Below are positions 1 to 8,151 of a stretch of 64,000 nucleotides of DNA, one piece after another. The translations under genes were made by a program, and so were the position numbers. Origin of the DNA: Acidimicrobiales bacterium (lineage in GTDB: Bacteria; Actinomycetota; Acidimicrobiia; Acidimicrobiales; SZUA-35). The notes below the pieces were generated by a model. The model did no database searches. It was given only the letters and a program-made list of their open reading frames with translations, and was not told the origin of the DNA. The first letter of the stretch is position 1. Every line of letters begins with the position of its first letter. The stretch lies in the NCBI GenBank assembly GCA_013003535.1, contig JABDIY010000167.1:1-64000 (forward strand), read 5' to 3'.

Positions 1-36
1 GCCCGCGTCCGCGGCATCAAGATCTCTTGACCCAGG

Positions 37-256
37 TGGCAGCGCAGGGTCGCGCCAGTGACATCCTCAGCGGCCAAAACGAGAAACCACTCAAGGTGGC
101 AGCGCAGGTTCGCGCCAGCGACATCCTCAGCGGCCAAAACGAGAAACCACTCAAGGTGGCAGCGCAGGTTCGCGCCAGCGACATCCTCAGCGGCCAAAAC
201 GAGAACCCACTCAAGGTGGCAGCGCAGGGTCGCGCCAGTGACATCCTCAGCGGCCA
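37..256. repeat. Tandem array of four 60-bp units, each with a 40-nt imperfect palindrome
   Basis: Four units repeat with an exact 60-bp period. The 40-nt core (37-76, 97-136, 157-196, 217-256) begins TGGCAGC and ends GCGGCCA. The ends pair in inverted orientation, and an inner GTTCGC can pair with GCGAC around a short loop. A 20-nt spacer rich in A and C (AAAACGAGAAACCACTCAAG) separates the cores. Copies differ at only a few positions. The 60-bp period keeps reading frames open on both strands, but these frames look non-coding. The rest of 1-357 holds nothing else I can support. The core recurs downstream at 720-820. Confidence 0.85.
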
Positions 257-357
257 GAACGAGAAACCGCTCGTTCGTCCGGCATCATGGGGCAATGAAT
301 CCGAAGGCCATGCTCCAATCGGCTCGGTGCCACGCCATCTCCTTGGCGGGCGGCCAA

Positions 358-708
358 ATGCCACCCAAGCTCGTGACCAAGATCATCTTTCCGGTGAAGA
401 GCATGCCTGACGCTGTGGCCTTCTATGAGTCGATTGGCTTTGACGTAATCATGTACGACGATGGCTATGCCTGGATCCACTACGAAGACGGTGAGCTCTT
501 TCACTTGGCGTTGGTGCCCGAACTGGACCCGTCGGCGAACGCTGCGGCCGGCTACTTCCATGTGCCCGACGTAAGCGCCTGGCACAAGCGGATAAGTGCC
601 ACCCACCCCGACACCAGCACCCTGGATGACACCCCCTGGAACATGCGAGAGTTCTCGATCAAAGATCCCAGCGGCAACCTGCTTCGTTTCGGCTCGAACC
701 TTGACTAG
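358..708 (+). CDS. VOC (glyoxalase/bleomycin resistance) family protein
   Basis: This 116-residue protein fits a single-domain vicinal oxygen chelate fold. It starts with a beta strand (LVTKIIFPVKSM), followed by the helix AVAFYESIGFDV, and ends with the typical FSIKDPSGNLLRFG segment carrying the C-terminal metal-ligand region of the fold. The substrate cannot be told from sequence; relatives include glyoxalases, dioxygenases and drug-binding proteins. The frame is open far upstream through the repeat array, but homology begins at the ATG at 358, just after a purine-rich GGCGGGCGG. The gene sits between two clusters of the same palindromic repeat and converges on phoD. Confidence 0.8.
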   Translation: MPPKLVTKIIFPVKSMPDAVAFYESIGFDVIMYDDGYAWIHYEDGELFHLALVPELDPSANAAAGYFHVPDVSAWHKRISATHPDTSTLDDTPWNMREFSIKDPSGNLLRFGSNLD

Positions 709-719
709 ATCCGTCAACG

Positions 720-820
720 TGGCAGCGGAAGTTCGCGCCAGCGACATCCTCAGCTGCCAGAACGCCACGCCACCTCAACGTGGCAGCGGAAGTTCGCTCC
801 ATCGACATCCTCAGCTGCCA
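720..820. repeat. Two further copies of the 40-nt palindrome (period 61)
   Basis: Cores lie at 720-759 and 781-820. Here the ends are perfect 7-bp inverted repeats (TGGCAGC / GCTGCCA), followed inward by GGA / TCC and, in the first copy, GTTCGC / GCGAC. They lie between the stop of the VOC gene (708) and the stop of phoD (822-824), which converge. The transcript could fold into a hairpin from either strand, so a bidirectional terminator role is plausible. Confidence 0.8.
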
Positions 821-821
821 G

Positions 822-2213
822 TTAGGGAACGGCGGGGAAGCGGGGCGTGGCGGACGAGGGGGTCAGCTCCACCTGCAGGTAGCCATGACTGGGCTCGGCT
901 CTGGTGACGGCGGGCGATACCAACGGCAGGAACGGCAGATACTGAACGAACTCGGCGGGAAAGACCGAACTAAGCGGCGGGGCCATCCATTCGGGAATGC
1001 CCGGAGCGAATTCCATTTCCATCGCAGCATGCAAGTCCCCACTCACGATGAATGGCTTGGGGGATTGTGAGAGTATGGCCAACAGCTGCTGCTGGTCGGC
1101 GGGATGAGCTTCGAACGCGTATGGCGGGAGGACATCTTCAACCTCGAGGGATGACGCAATCACGGGGCTGCACACCATGGTGTGCACACGATCGTGCTGA
1201 GAAGCGCGGGCCAACCATGCCAGTTGGTCGGCGCCGAGCACGGTGTCACCGTCCTGATACTGCCGACAATCCAGCAGCAAGAGTCGCGCCAACCCACCCA
1301 CATCCAGGGAGCGGTAGACGGTAAGCCCTTCCAGGGTCGGTCGAGGCAGCCGGGTTGGGGTGTGCTCCCACCAGGTCTGGTACCCGGCGGCACGTCGCTC
1401 CCGGTCCACGTTCCGGGTGTAGTCGTTTGCCACTTCGTGGTCGTCCCAGGTGAATATCCACGGGTGAGCAGCAGAACTGGCCTGGAGTCGTTCATCGCCG
1501 CGATAGGTGTTGTACAGGTCGCGATAGTCATCCACAGACCGAGAGTCGCTCCGTTCATAAATGAAGTCCCCCAGCCAGACCACCATGTCCACGGTCTGGT
1601 CTGTAGCAAGCTCCAGGTGCCAGTCCCAGAACTCCGGGTACGCCCGCGATTGGCATGAGCTGACCGCCAGCCCGAACCGATCGGGCAGTTCTCCCGGGGC
1701 TGGCATAGTTCTTGTCCGACCCACCGGCGAGGTGTAATCGTGCGTGCGGAAGCGATACCAAAACCGACTATTGGAACCGAGCCCAGAGACGACCACGCGG
1801 GCCGTGAATGCATCGCTCGGGGCGGCCTCCACCAGGCCGCTGCCCACCACCTTGGTGAAACCGTCGTCCAGGGCTATGTCGTAGGCCATCGAGACCGGAA
1901 CGACGGATCCGGTGACGGGGAACACTTTGGTCCACAACACCACGCTCTCGTGATCCGGGTCTCCACTCGCCACACCCAGTCCGAACGGCACGTCCAACAG
2001 CTCCGGACCGGTGGACGGAACCGTGGCCGGCGTGACCAGATCAACCGCAAGCGGCTCGGTAGAGGAGATGGTTGGCGAAAGCGCGGTCGTTGGCTCAGTC
2101 GGGGGTGGGAGAGGTGCGGTCGTCGATGATCCAACAGCATCCTCTGGGGCTGCCGAGGAACACGCCGCCGCAACAGAGGCCGTGATGGCGGCGATGAAGT
2201 CACGACGACGCAT
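822..2213 (-). CDS. phoD: Tat-exported alkaline phosphatase D family lipoprotein
   Basis: The 463-residue protein resembles PhoD/PhoX-like metallophosphoesterases that release phosphate from phosphodiesters or monoesters outside the cell. The N-terminus MRRRDFIAAI is a twin-arginine signal, ending with a lipobox-like AAAC (Cys18), then a Thr/Pro/Ser-rich linker to about residue 60. Metal-site motifs typical of PhoD are present: GDFIYE, DDHEVANDY and SGDLHAA. An earlier start at 2267 is open, but the Tat motif favours 2213. It is divergent from the ProA-like gene and ends one base after a palindromic repeat. Confidence 0.87.
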   Translation of the reverse strand: MRRRDFIAAITASVAAACSSAAPEDAVGSSTTAPLPPPTEPTTALSPTISSTEPLAVDLVTPATVPSTGPELLDVPFGLGVASGDPDHESVVLWTKVFPVTGSVVPVSMAYDIALDDGFTKVVGSGLVEAAPSDAFTARVVVSGLGSNSRFWYRFRTHDYTSPVGRTRTMPAPGELPDRFGLAVSSCQSRAYPEFWDWHLELATDQTVDMVVWLGDFIYERSDSRSVDDYRDLYNTYRGDERLQASSAAHPWIFTWDDHEVANDYTRNVDRERRAAGYQTWWEHTPTRLPRPTLEGLTVYRSLDVGGLARLLLLDCRQYQDGDTVLGADQLAWLARASQHDRVHTMVCSPVIASSLEVEDVLPPYAFEAHPADQQQLLAILSQSPKPFIVSGDLHAAMEMEFAPGIPEWMAPPLSSVFPAEFVQYLPFLPLVSPAVTRAEPSHGYLQVELTPSSATPRFPAVP

Positions 2214-2264
2214 TCGTCCAGGGTCGCACATTGAGGGAGCGCGTCGAGGGAGCTCATTCGAGGG

Positions 2265-2270
2265 CATACT
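2265..2270 (+). promoter_or_regulatory. Putative -10 box (CATACT), leaderless promoter of ProA-like gene
   Basis: CATACT ends 7 nt before the GTG at 2278, with no Shine-Dalgarno sequence between. This matches the start-proximal hexamer pattern seen before many genes in the window. Confidence 0.45.
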
Positions 2271-2277
2271 CTCTCAG

Positions 2278-3789
2278 GTGACCGAGATTTCTGGCGATTT
2301 GATATCCCTGAAGGCGGGACAGGCCATCCCTTTCGGTGGCAACCGCTTCGCCACCGTTTCAGCAGATTTGGCCGCGGACTTCGTAGCGGGCGACCACTTA
2401 GTAGTGGTGGCCAATTCCGGGGCACTTCTTCGCATACCAGCGTCGGTTCACCAAATAGCGCATGACGCGGTGACGAGCGCGTCGGCCGCCTTCGCAAAGA
2501 TGGGGTCGGTCACCGACGATGCCATCAGTACATTCTTCGATGCCTTCGCACGGCGGCTCGCAGACGAGTCCGCATTTGCGGCTATATCGGCCGCCAACAA
2601 TGCCGACGTAGCGGCTGCCCAAGCGAGAGGGCGCAGCGTGACTCGACTTGTCCTCAGTCCCCAGATGCGGGCCGACATGATCAGCGGACTCCAGATGTGG
2701 CGAGACACCGCCAGCACTCGCAATGCGGTGATCGAGGAGATTCACCACGACGGCTGGAGCGTGCAGCAACGCTCGGCGGGCCTCGGCGTCATCGGTTTCG
2801 TCTTCGAGGGCCGGCCCAACGTTTTCGCCGATGCTTGCGGAGTGATCCGCACCGGCAACACCGTGGTCTTCCGCATCGGCTCAGACGCTCTCGGCACCGC
2901 TGAGGCCATCGTGGAGCATGCCCTCGATCCCGCGCTCGCTCAATCCGGCCTACCACCTGGCGCCGCCAGCCTGGTGGCTTCGCCCGAACGGTCGGCTGGC
3001 TGGGCCCTCTTCTCCGATGACCGTCTAGCGCTGGCGGTAGCGCGGGGTAGTGGCGCAGCGGTGGCCCAACTCGGTGCAATCGCCCAACAGACTGGAACTC
3101 CAGTGAGCCTGCACGGGACCGGTGGAGCTTGGATCATCACCGGCGCCAGTTGTGATCCGGAGCGGCTCAGAACCGTTGTTGCCAACTCGCTCGACCGGAA
3201 GGTGTGTAACACCGTGAATACCGTCTGTGTGTTGGATCAGCACTTCGACCAGTTCGCCCCAGCTGTCATCGCCGGGCTTACCGACGCAGCCGCCGAGCGC
3301 CGCGCCAATCCCAAGGTTCACGTGGTGTCCGGCGCCGAGAACTCAGTCCCGTCCAATTGGTTCACCGAGATGGTGCCCATCGCGCGAGCGGAGGGAAACG
3401 TTCATGAGCCAAGAGCGGAGTCGATCGCTCGGGATCAGTTGGGTCGCGAGTGGGAGTGGGAAGAGTCGCCCGAGATCACGCTGGTTCGGGTTGCATCAGT
3501 CGCCGAGGCGGTGCAACTGTTCAACGAGCAATCGCCTCGCTTTGCGGCGTCGTTGATCAGCGATGATCCGGCCGAGCAGGAGAACTTCTTCGCATCCATC
3601 GATGCACCCTTTGTTGGCGACGGGTTCACCCGCTGGGTGGACGGGCAGTATGCCCTCGATCAGCCGGAACTTGGCCTCTCCAACTGGCAGTTTGGGCGGC
3701 TGTTCGCTCGCGGTGGAGTTCTCAGCGGCGCCAGCGTTTTCACAGTCCGCATGAAGGTGACCCAAACCGATCCCGCCGTGCGACGCTAG
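2278..3789 (+). CDS. Divergent glutamate-5-semialdehyde dehydrogenase (ProA)-like protein
   Basis: The 503-residue protein has the ProA/ALDH fold signature: GLGVIGFVFEGRPNVFADACG, then RTGNTVVFRIGSDAL, and a catalytic cysteine in DRKVCNTVNTV. ProA would reduce glutamyl-5-phosphate in proline synthesis. Two things are odd. It is about 80 residues longer than usual ProA, mostly in an N-terminal extension (about residues 1-70). The normally strict TQRPG stretch before the cysteine is replaced by LDRK. It may be a paralogue with another aldehyde substrate rather than the proline enzyme; no proB is nearby. The GTG at 2278 is chosen because the frame upstream overlaps divergent phoD. Confidence 0.72.
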   Translation: MTEISGDLISLKAGQAIPFGGNRFATVSADLAADFVAGDHLVVVANSGALLRIPASVHQIAHDAVTSASAAFAKMGSVTDDAISTFFDAFARRLADESAFAAISAANNADVAAAQARGRSVTRLVLSPQMRADMISGLQMWRDTASTRNAVIEEIHHDGWSVQQRSAGLGVIGFVFEGRPNVFADACGVIRTGNTVVFRIGSDALGTAEAIVEHALDPALAQSGLPPGAASLVASPERSAGWALFSDDRLALAVARGSGAAVAQLGAIAQQTGTPVSLHGTGGAWIITGASCDPERLRTVVANSLDRKVCNTVNTVCVLDQHFDQFAPAVIAGLTDAAAERRANPKVHVVSGAENSVPSNWFTEMVPIARAEGNVHEPRAESIARDQLGREWEWEESPEITLVRVASVAEAVQLFNEQSPRFAASLISDDPAEQENFFASIDAPFVGDGFTRWVDGQYALDQPELGLSNWQFGRLFARGGVLSGASVFTVRMKVTQTDPAVRR

Positions 3790-3821
3790 CAAGCGACAGC
3801 TTTTTACGGGTCACAGCTGGG

Positions 3822-4748
3822 TTACGTTGCGACCAGCGGCCAGGTGTTTCGCCAACCGGTCACATGAACCGATCCCCAGCGGTCCACCAGATCCGCCGCG
3901 CTCGGACGCTCCCCCACTGCGGCGACCCCCATGGACACGGCCAAACGTTCCAGCACTTCGCCGGCTGAAACTCCGTCAGCGGCCAAGTCATCCAGCGTGA
4001 TCGAGCGATCACGTTTCGACAGGCGAACCCCGTCGGCGTTCACGACCAACGGGACGTGGGCATAACGCGGTACGGGATACCCCAACGCCTCCCCCACCAG
4101 GATCTGCCGGGCCGTTGAGGAAAGCAGATCATCCGCCCGCACTACGCTTCCCACCGCTGCGGCGTTGTCATCAACCACAACCACCAGGTTGTAGGCGGGG
4201 ACACCATCGTTTCGCCGTATTACGAAGTCGTCCACCATGAACGACTGCGCACCAAAGTTGTCATCATGAAAGTCCACGGCGGGTTGGTCGGACCGAAAGC
4301 GCAACGCCGGCGGCCGAAACTGCGCCCGGCGCGCTCGTTCCGATGAACCCAGTGCCGCGCAGGTCCCGGGATACAGCCCGGACTCCGGGCCGTTGGGAGC
4401 ATTCACCGCGGCGGCGATGGCTTCGCGGATCTCCCGACGGCTGCAATAGCAGGGATAGGTGCGGCCGCTGGCAACCAGAGAATCGATGGGGCTCGTATAA
4501 CGATCGGGCTGCCGGGATTGCCACAGCGGTTGCACGTCTGGTTCCATCCCCAGCGCTGCCAGCTGTTGCAGTTGTCGTTCACCCGCCTCGACTGTTGCCA
4601 CCGCCTGGTCAAGGTCCTCAAACCGCACCAACCAGGGCGCCCCCCGGGATCGACAATCCAGCCACGACGCCAGCGCCGTCCGAAGATTGCCAACGTGGAG
4701 GTCTCCTGTGGGGCTGGGGGCGAAACGTCCTGATCCGAAGTCGATCAT
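3822..4748 (-). CDS. gluQ: Glutamyl-Q tRNA(Asp) synthetase
   Basis: The 308-residue protein is a GlxRS catalytic domain without an anticodon-binding domain, the hallmark of GluQRS, which attaches glutamate to queuosine in tRNA(Asp). Seen in sequence: RFAPSPTGDLHVGN (HIGH-type motif), a zinc-type cluster CYCSRREI followed by YPGTC, and the KMSKS-like RLSKRD. It is the last gene of a minus-strand run and begins 13 bp after the upstream lipoprotein stop codon, so co-transcription is likely. Confidence 0.93.
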   Translation of the reverse strand: MIDFGSGRFAPSPTGDLHVGNLRTALASWLDCRSRGAPWLVRFEDLDQAVATVEAGERQLQQLAALGMEPDVQPLWQSRQPDRYTSPIDSLVASGRTYPCYCSRREIREAIAAAVNAPNGPESGLYPGTCAALGSSERARRAQFRPPALRFRSDQPAVDFHDDNFGAQSFMVDDFVIRRNDGVPAYNLVVVVDDNAAAVGSVVRADDLLSSTARQILVGEALGYPVPRYAHVPLVVNADGVRLSKRDRSITLDDLAADGVSAGEVLERLAVSMGVAAVGERPSAADLVDRWGSVHVTGWRNTWPLVAT

Positions 4749-4760
4749 GATCCGAAGTCG
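4731..4760. repeat. 13-bp direct repeat spanning the gluQ start
   Basis: TGATCCGAAGTCG occurs at 4731-4743 and again at 4748-4760. The first copy is inside gluQ codons 2-6 and the second lies just upstream of its start codon. It may reflect a small local duplication. Confidence 0.7.
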
Positions 4761-4761
4761 C

Positions 4762-5721
4762 TCACGATAGAGAGAGGCCAGATGCCTCGAGATGAGACCG
4801 AGCGACGTCCACCGCCAGGGCTCCGTTGGCCAAATCGGCTTTCAACGCCGTCATGGCCGGGCGGTCCAATGTGACCATCAGCGCTTCCAGAAACGATGGA
4901 AGCCACTCGATTTGTTCAGCGAAGAGCTCGGCGTTGAACATGTAGGCCGCGTTGCGGGGCGCGAACACCAGAGGAGGAGCGGCACTGGAATCGAGCCGAT
5001 CCACGATTGCGACCTTGGCCCCCAGGAGTTCGGGTTCAACTGCCGAGGCGAATGCCACCGAACACTGCCCGTCCACAACCAGGCGTAGTGGCTCGCCCTC
5101 GGCCAGGACATCCAGTTGTTCGGCCGGGACCGTGAACCCCGTTGCTTGTTCGAAGCGGACCAGGCCGTCGGGGCTTTGCAGCGTTGCTGTGTCCACACAA
5201 ACCCTGGCATCGAAGTCACCCTCTAAACGCACCGCCAGCCGGTCCATTGTGAGCGGCTCTCCGTTGCTGTCGGTCCCGAATGCTTCCGTGGCGATGGGAG
5301 CGATCGCGTCGTCAAACGCTGAATGGTCAGACCACTCCACCCCGTTGGCTCGGTCGGCGCTCCGCAATGCCTGGGCCTGCTCAGCGGTCCGTGCGAACTC
5401 GGCCGTCTCGCCCAGGTGGATGAACCATCCTGTGCTGAGGTCCTCGGGAACCACGTCGAGCCGCCCCGCTACCAGATCATCTCTATTCAGCGCATCGTCG
5501 GCCCTATTGGAGCGGTCGATGACAGTGGCACCGCGCTCGGTGAATGCCACCACCATCATGGCGCTCATGATCTGGTCGGTGGCCGAGGTCGTCCCGCCCA
5601 CCACCACCTCGACACCGGTCATGGGGCCCTCAACTGCGGCCTCGGGTGCCGAATCGCTGGCTCCTGAGCACCCGGTGGCGACAACCATGATCGTTGCGAC
5701 GATCAGACCGAACCGGTTCAC
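4762..5721 (-). CDS. OpuBC/ProX-type substrate-binding lipoprotein
   Basis: The 319-residue protein has a lipoprotein signal peptide (MNRFGLIVATIMVVATGC, Cys18) and an acidic linker. A periplasmic-binding fold follows: the GGTTSATDQIMSAMMVVAF opening and later GRLDVVPEDLSTGW resemble the SKNFTEQ and IDxxPEYTGT parts of quaternary-amine (OpuBC) binding proteins. The ligand may be a betaine-like osmolyte, but the pocket aromatics are not obvious. No permease or ATPase gene is adjacent. Its GTG start overlaps the stop of the DUF445 gene (GTGA), indicating translational coupling. Confidence 0.7.
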   Translation of the reverse strand: MNRFGLIVATIMVVATGCSGASDSAPEAAVEGPMTGVEVVVGGTTSATDQIMSAMMVVAFTERGATVIDRSNRADDALNRDDLVAGRLDVVPEDLSTGWFIHLGETAEFARTAEQAQALRSADRANGVEWSDHSAFDDAIAPIATEAFGTDSNGEPLTMDRLAVRLEGDFDARVCVDTATLQSPDGLVRFEQATGFTVPAEQLDVLAEGEPLRLVVDGQCSVAFASAVEPELLGAKVAIVDRLDSSAAPPLVFAPRNAAYMFNAELFAEQIEWLPSFLEALMVTLDRPAMTALKADLANGALAVDVARSHLEASGLSLS

Positions 5722-6938
5722 AGGAATCGTGAGATTATGTAGAGAGCCAGACCGGCGAGACCACCAACGATCGTCCCGTTGATTCGAATGAACTGAAGAT
5801 CCCGGCCAACTCGATCCTCGATGAGAGTAGTGGTCTCCTCAGCGTTCCAGCTTTCCACTGTGCGGGCAATCGTGTTCACGGCCAGGTCGCCGCCTTGGGC
5901 GGCGATGTGGCCCGCCGCGCTCTCCAGGAAGCCTTCGATCGTGTTGCGCAGCTGCGGATCAGACTTCACCGACGCTCCGGCCTCCATGATCATCTCGGTC
6001 ACCTGTTCAAGGAACACGGAATCTGGGTTGTGCGACCCCTCGATAACCGACTCTTTGATGCGATCCCACAAGGTCCCCACCCAGGCCCGCACTTCCGGGT
6101 TGGCCAGGAAATCCTCTTTGAGCTCCTCGCCCCGCAGCTCCAGTTCTGGCGAGGTCTTCAGCCGTTCAGCAAGATCGAGCGTGCGAAGATTGAGTTGGCG
6201 GCGAAGTTCGTGATCGCGATTGCCGCCGACTTCGTCGATGAATCGATTGACCGCCTCATAGATTTTATCGAAGACCCGGTCGTCGATGGCCTCGGGCACC
6301 CACCACGGCGACTCCTCCCGAAGTCGGCTCCGGAACGTCAGCTGGTTCTCGTTGAGAAACCGACCGAGGCCGATCAACGTACTGTCCACCAGGAGTTCAT
6401 GGTGACCGCCGGCGGTTGCCCAGTCGATGGCGTGACCCGCCAACGGTGCCACCGGGGTGGCCCGGATGCGCTCGAACACCGCTTGTTCCAAACCGGTTCG
6501 CACGGTGTCGTCGTTGAGGACATCGGTGAGTCCACGAACGATGGCCGAGCCCTCGTCGGTGATACGTCGGGCAGTTTGCCGGTCGGACAGAGCTTCACCC
6601 AATCGGAGCGCCATCTGTTCGTCTTTCACCAACTTCGCCAGGTTGTCTTGGGTCATGAAGTTGTCGCGGACGAATTCGCCCAGCGTCCGCCCAATGTCGT
6701 CCTTGCGTTTCTGCACGATGGCCGTGTGCGGAATGGGGAGTCCCAGGGGATGGCGGAATATTGCAGTGACTGCGAACCAATCTGCCAACGCTCCCACCAT
6801 CGCCGCCTCGGCTGTGGCGCGAACATACCCCAACCAGGGTCGACCGTCCTCGCCGAGCCGGGCGAGAACGAAGACCAATCCGGCCAGGATGAGGAGGCCG
6901 GTGGCCGCCCGTTTCATTGCTCCTACGGAGGAGAGCAT
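5718..6938 (-). CDS. DUF445 family membrane protein
   Basis: The 406-residue protein matches the DUF445 (YjiN/YheB) family. An N-terminal membrane helix (GLLILAGLVFVLARL) is followed by the signature EAAMVGALADWFAVTAIFRHPLGLPIPHTAI. A long charged helical middle (about residues 70-370) comes next, then a C-terminal membrane helix (IVGGLAGLALYIISRFL). Its function is unknown. The ATG at 6938 directly follows the stop of the upstream amidohydrolase gene. An internal ATG at 6917 (MKRAATG) sits right before the first helix and is an alternative start. It is the second gene of the 8120-3822 operon. Confidence 0.85.
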   Translation of the reverse strand: MLSSVGAMKRAATGLLILAGLVFVLARLGEDGRPWLGYVRATAEAAMVGALADWFAVTAIFRHPLGLPIPHTAIVQKRKDDIGRTLGEFVRDNFMTQDNLAKLVKDEQMALRLGEALSDRQTARRITDEGSAIVRGLTDVLNDDTVRTGLEQAVFERIRATPVAPLAGHAIDWATAGGHHELLVDSTLIGLGRFLNENQLTFRSRLREESPWWVPEAIDDRVFDKIYEAVNRFIDEVGGNRDHELRRQLNLRTLDLAERLKTSPELELRGEELKEDFLANPEVRAWVGTLWDRIKESVIEGSHNPDSVFLEQVTEMIMEAGASVKSDPQLRNTIEGFLESAAGHIAAQGGDLAVNTIARTVESWNAEETTTLIEDRVGRDLQFIRINGTIVGGLAGLALYIISRFL

Positions 6939-8120
6939 TTACAGACGGCTTACCAGTCGCCGAGTCTGCTCCGCTGCCTTGGTGCGAATTTCCGTGGCGT
7001 CTACCAGCGTGGGTTGACCTCCGCTCAACACTGTTTTCCCTCCCACCACCACCGTGAGAGGCCGAATCCCCGTGTTGGCCACCAGGTATTCCGGCTCGAT
7101 CTCTCGTAGTGACCAATGCACCCGATCCTGACGGGCCTCAGGCACCAGAAGCCAACCCGCCTCCAACCAGCTCCAGGGTTGACGAGGACTGGTGCCGACG
7201 TTTATTTCCCGGAGTCGGGCGTAGGCGAGTCGAAATTCCTCGAGCAGGTCGCCGCCGTAGCCATCGGTCCCCAGCGCTACCCGCTGGCCGAATCGGCTGG
7301 GCATGCCATAACCAACCCCGCGATCCATGTTGGACCGGGGGCAGTGGGCGATGGTGCCGGCGATTTCCAGTCCGTCAGGAAGGTGAACTCCATGGGCGAG
7401 GACCCAGCTTTCTTTGGAACGGCGTACCAGGTCGGCTCCGCCACCGGAGTCGGCGATGCCTTCGGCCACTTTGGCGTGAACACCGACGCCCAGTTCATTG
7501 GCCATTCCGATGGCAAGATCAATGGTCTCCGGGCTGGCGGTCATGGACGCATCCAGCCCTACCATGCCGCGTCCGCCCAGCTCAACGAACCGCCTGGACT
7601 CCTCCAGGCCGAGTCGGGCGCGGTCGGCACCGCGAAGGTCCGATGCGGCATAAGAACACACCACCCGCACGCCAACTTCGGCGCACGCTCGAGCGATGAG
7701 CGAAAGCGATCCTTCGATCGAGCGGGGGCTGGCGTGGTGGTCGATGACGGTGGTGCAACCGGCTTCGAGAGCTTCGAGGGCCCCGAGCCGGGCGGCCGCT
7801 TCGATCATGGGGCTGTCCAGCGCATTCTCGATCGGCCAGATCACGTTTTTCAGAAGGTCGGTGAAGTTCTTGGGCGTGCTTCTGGGCGCAGGAAGACCGC
7901 GAGCGATCGCGGCGTACAGCCGGTGATGGGCTGACACTAAGCCAGGCGTTGCGCCGCCAACCGGTTGGGTCTCACTGGTCGCAGGAGGTGCCGCAGGGCT
8001 GCGCTGGGGCTGTTGGGCCGGTGGGACGTTGGCTATCACCGGGGCCGGAGACGTTGGCGGCGGCGCCGGGGGTGTGCGCTCCTGCTCTGCAACCTGACCA
8101 AAGAAGCCGCGACGTTTCAT
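6939..8120 (-). CDS. SsnA-like amidohydrolase with altered metal site
   Basis: The 393-residue protein resembles the putative aminohydrolase SsnA within the amidohydrolase superfamily: GLVSAHHRLYAAIARGLP, then TTVIDHHASP, VGVHAKVAEG, VLAHGVHLPD and LGTDGYGGDL. Two departures stand out. The N-terminal beta-sandwich half of the usual fold is replaced by about 60 residues rich in Pro, Ala and Gln. The first metal motif HxH reads H65-H-R67, so one ligand is Arg. Activity is therefore uncertain. A TTG in frame (8129) is possible, but ATG 8120 has a TAGTTT box 7 nt upstream. It heads an operon with the DUF445, binding lipoprotein and gluQ genes. Confidence 0.75.
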   Translation of the reverse strand: MKRRGFFGQVAEQERTPPAPPPTSPAPVIANVPPAQQPQRSPAAPPATSETQPVGGATPGLVSAHHRLYAAIARGLPAPRSTPKNFTDLLKNVIWPIENALDSPMIEAAARLGALEALEAGCTTVIDHHASPRSIEGSLSLIARACAEVGVRVVCSYAASDLRGADRARLGLEESRRFVELGGRGMVGLDASMTASPETIDLAIGMANELGVGVHAKVAEGIADSGGGADLVRRSKESWVLAHGVHLPDGLEIAGTIAHCPRSNMDRGVGYGMPSRFGQRVALGTDGYGGDLLEEFRLAYARLREINVGTSPRQPWSWLEAGWLLVPEARQDRVHWSLREIEPEYLVANTGIRPLTVVVGGKTVLSGGQPTLVDATEIRTKAAEQTRRLVSRL

Positions 8121-8127
8121 ACCTACC

Positions 8128-8133
8128 AAACTA
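8128..8133 (-). promoter_or_regulatory. Putative -10 box (TAGTTT) for SsnA-like operon
   Basis: On the minus strand TAGTTT is followed by 7 nt (GGTAGGT) and the ATG at 8120. This favours a leaderless transcript and decides the start over the upstream TTG. Confidence 0.5.
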
Positions 8134-8151
8134 GCTGCGATCCTGTGCAGT

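Noticed and set aside
1-300. CRISPR-like look of the 60-bp array
   Set aside because: The spacers between the palindromic cores are nearly identical, not unique, and no cas genes occur, so it is a plain tandem repeat.
5895-7109. Long open frame on the plus strand opposite the DUF445 gene
   Set aside because: It is antisense to a well-supported membrane protein gene and its translation resembles no family; codon positions are shadows of the minus-strand gene.
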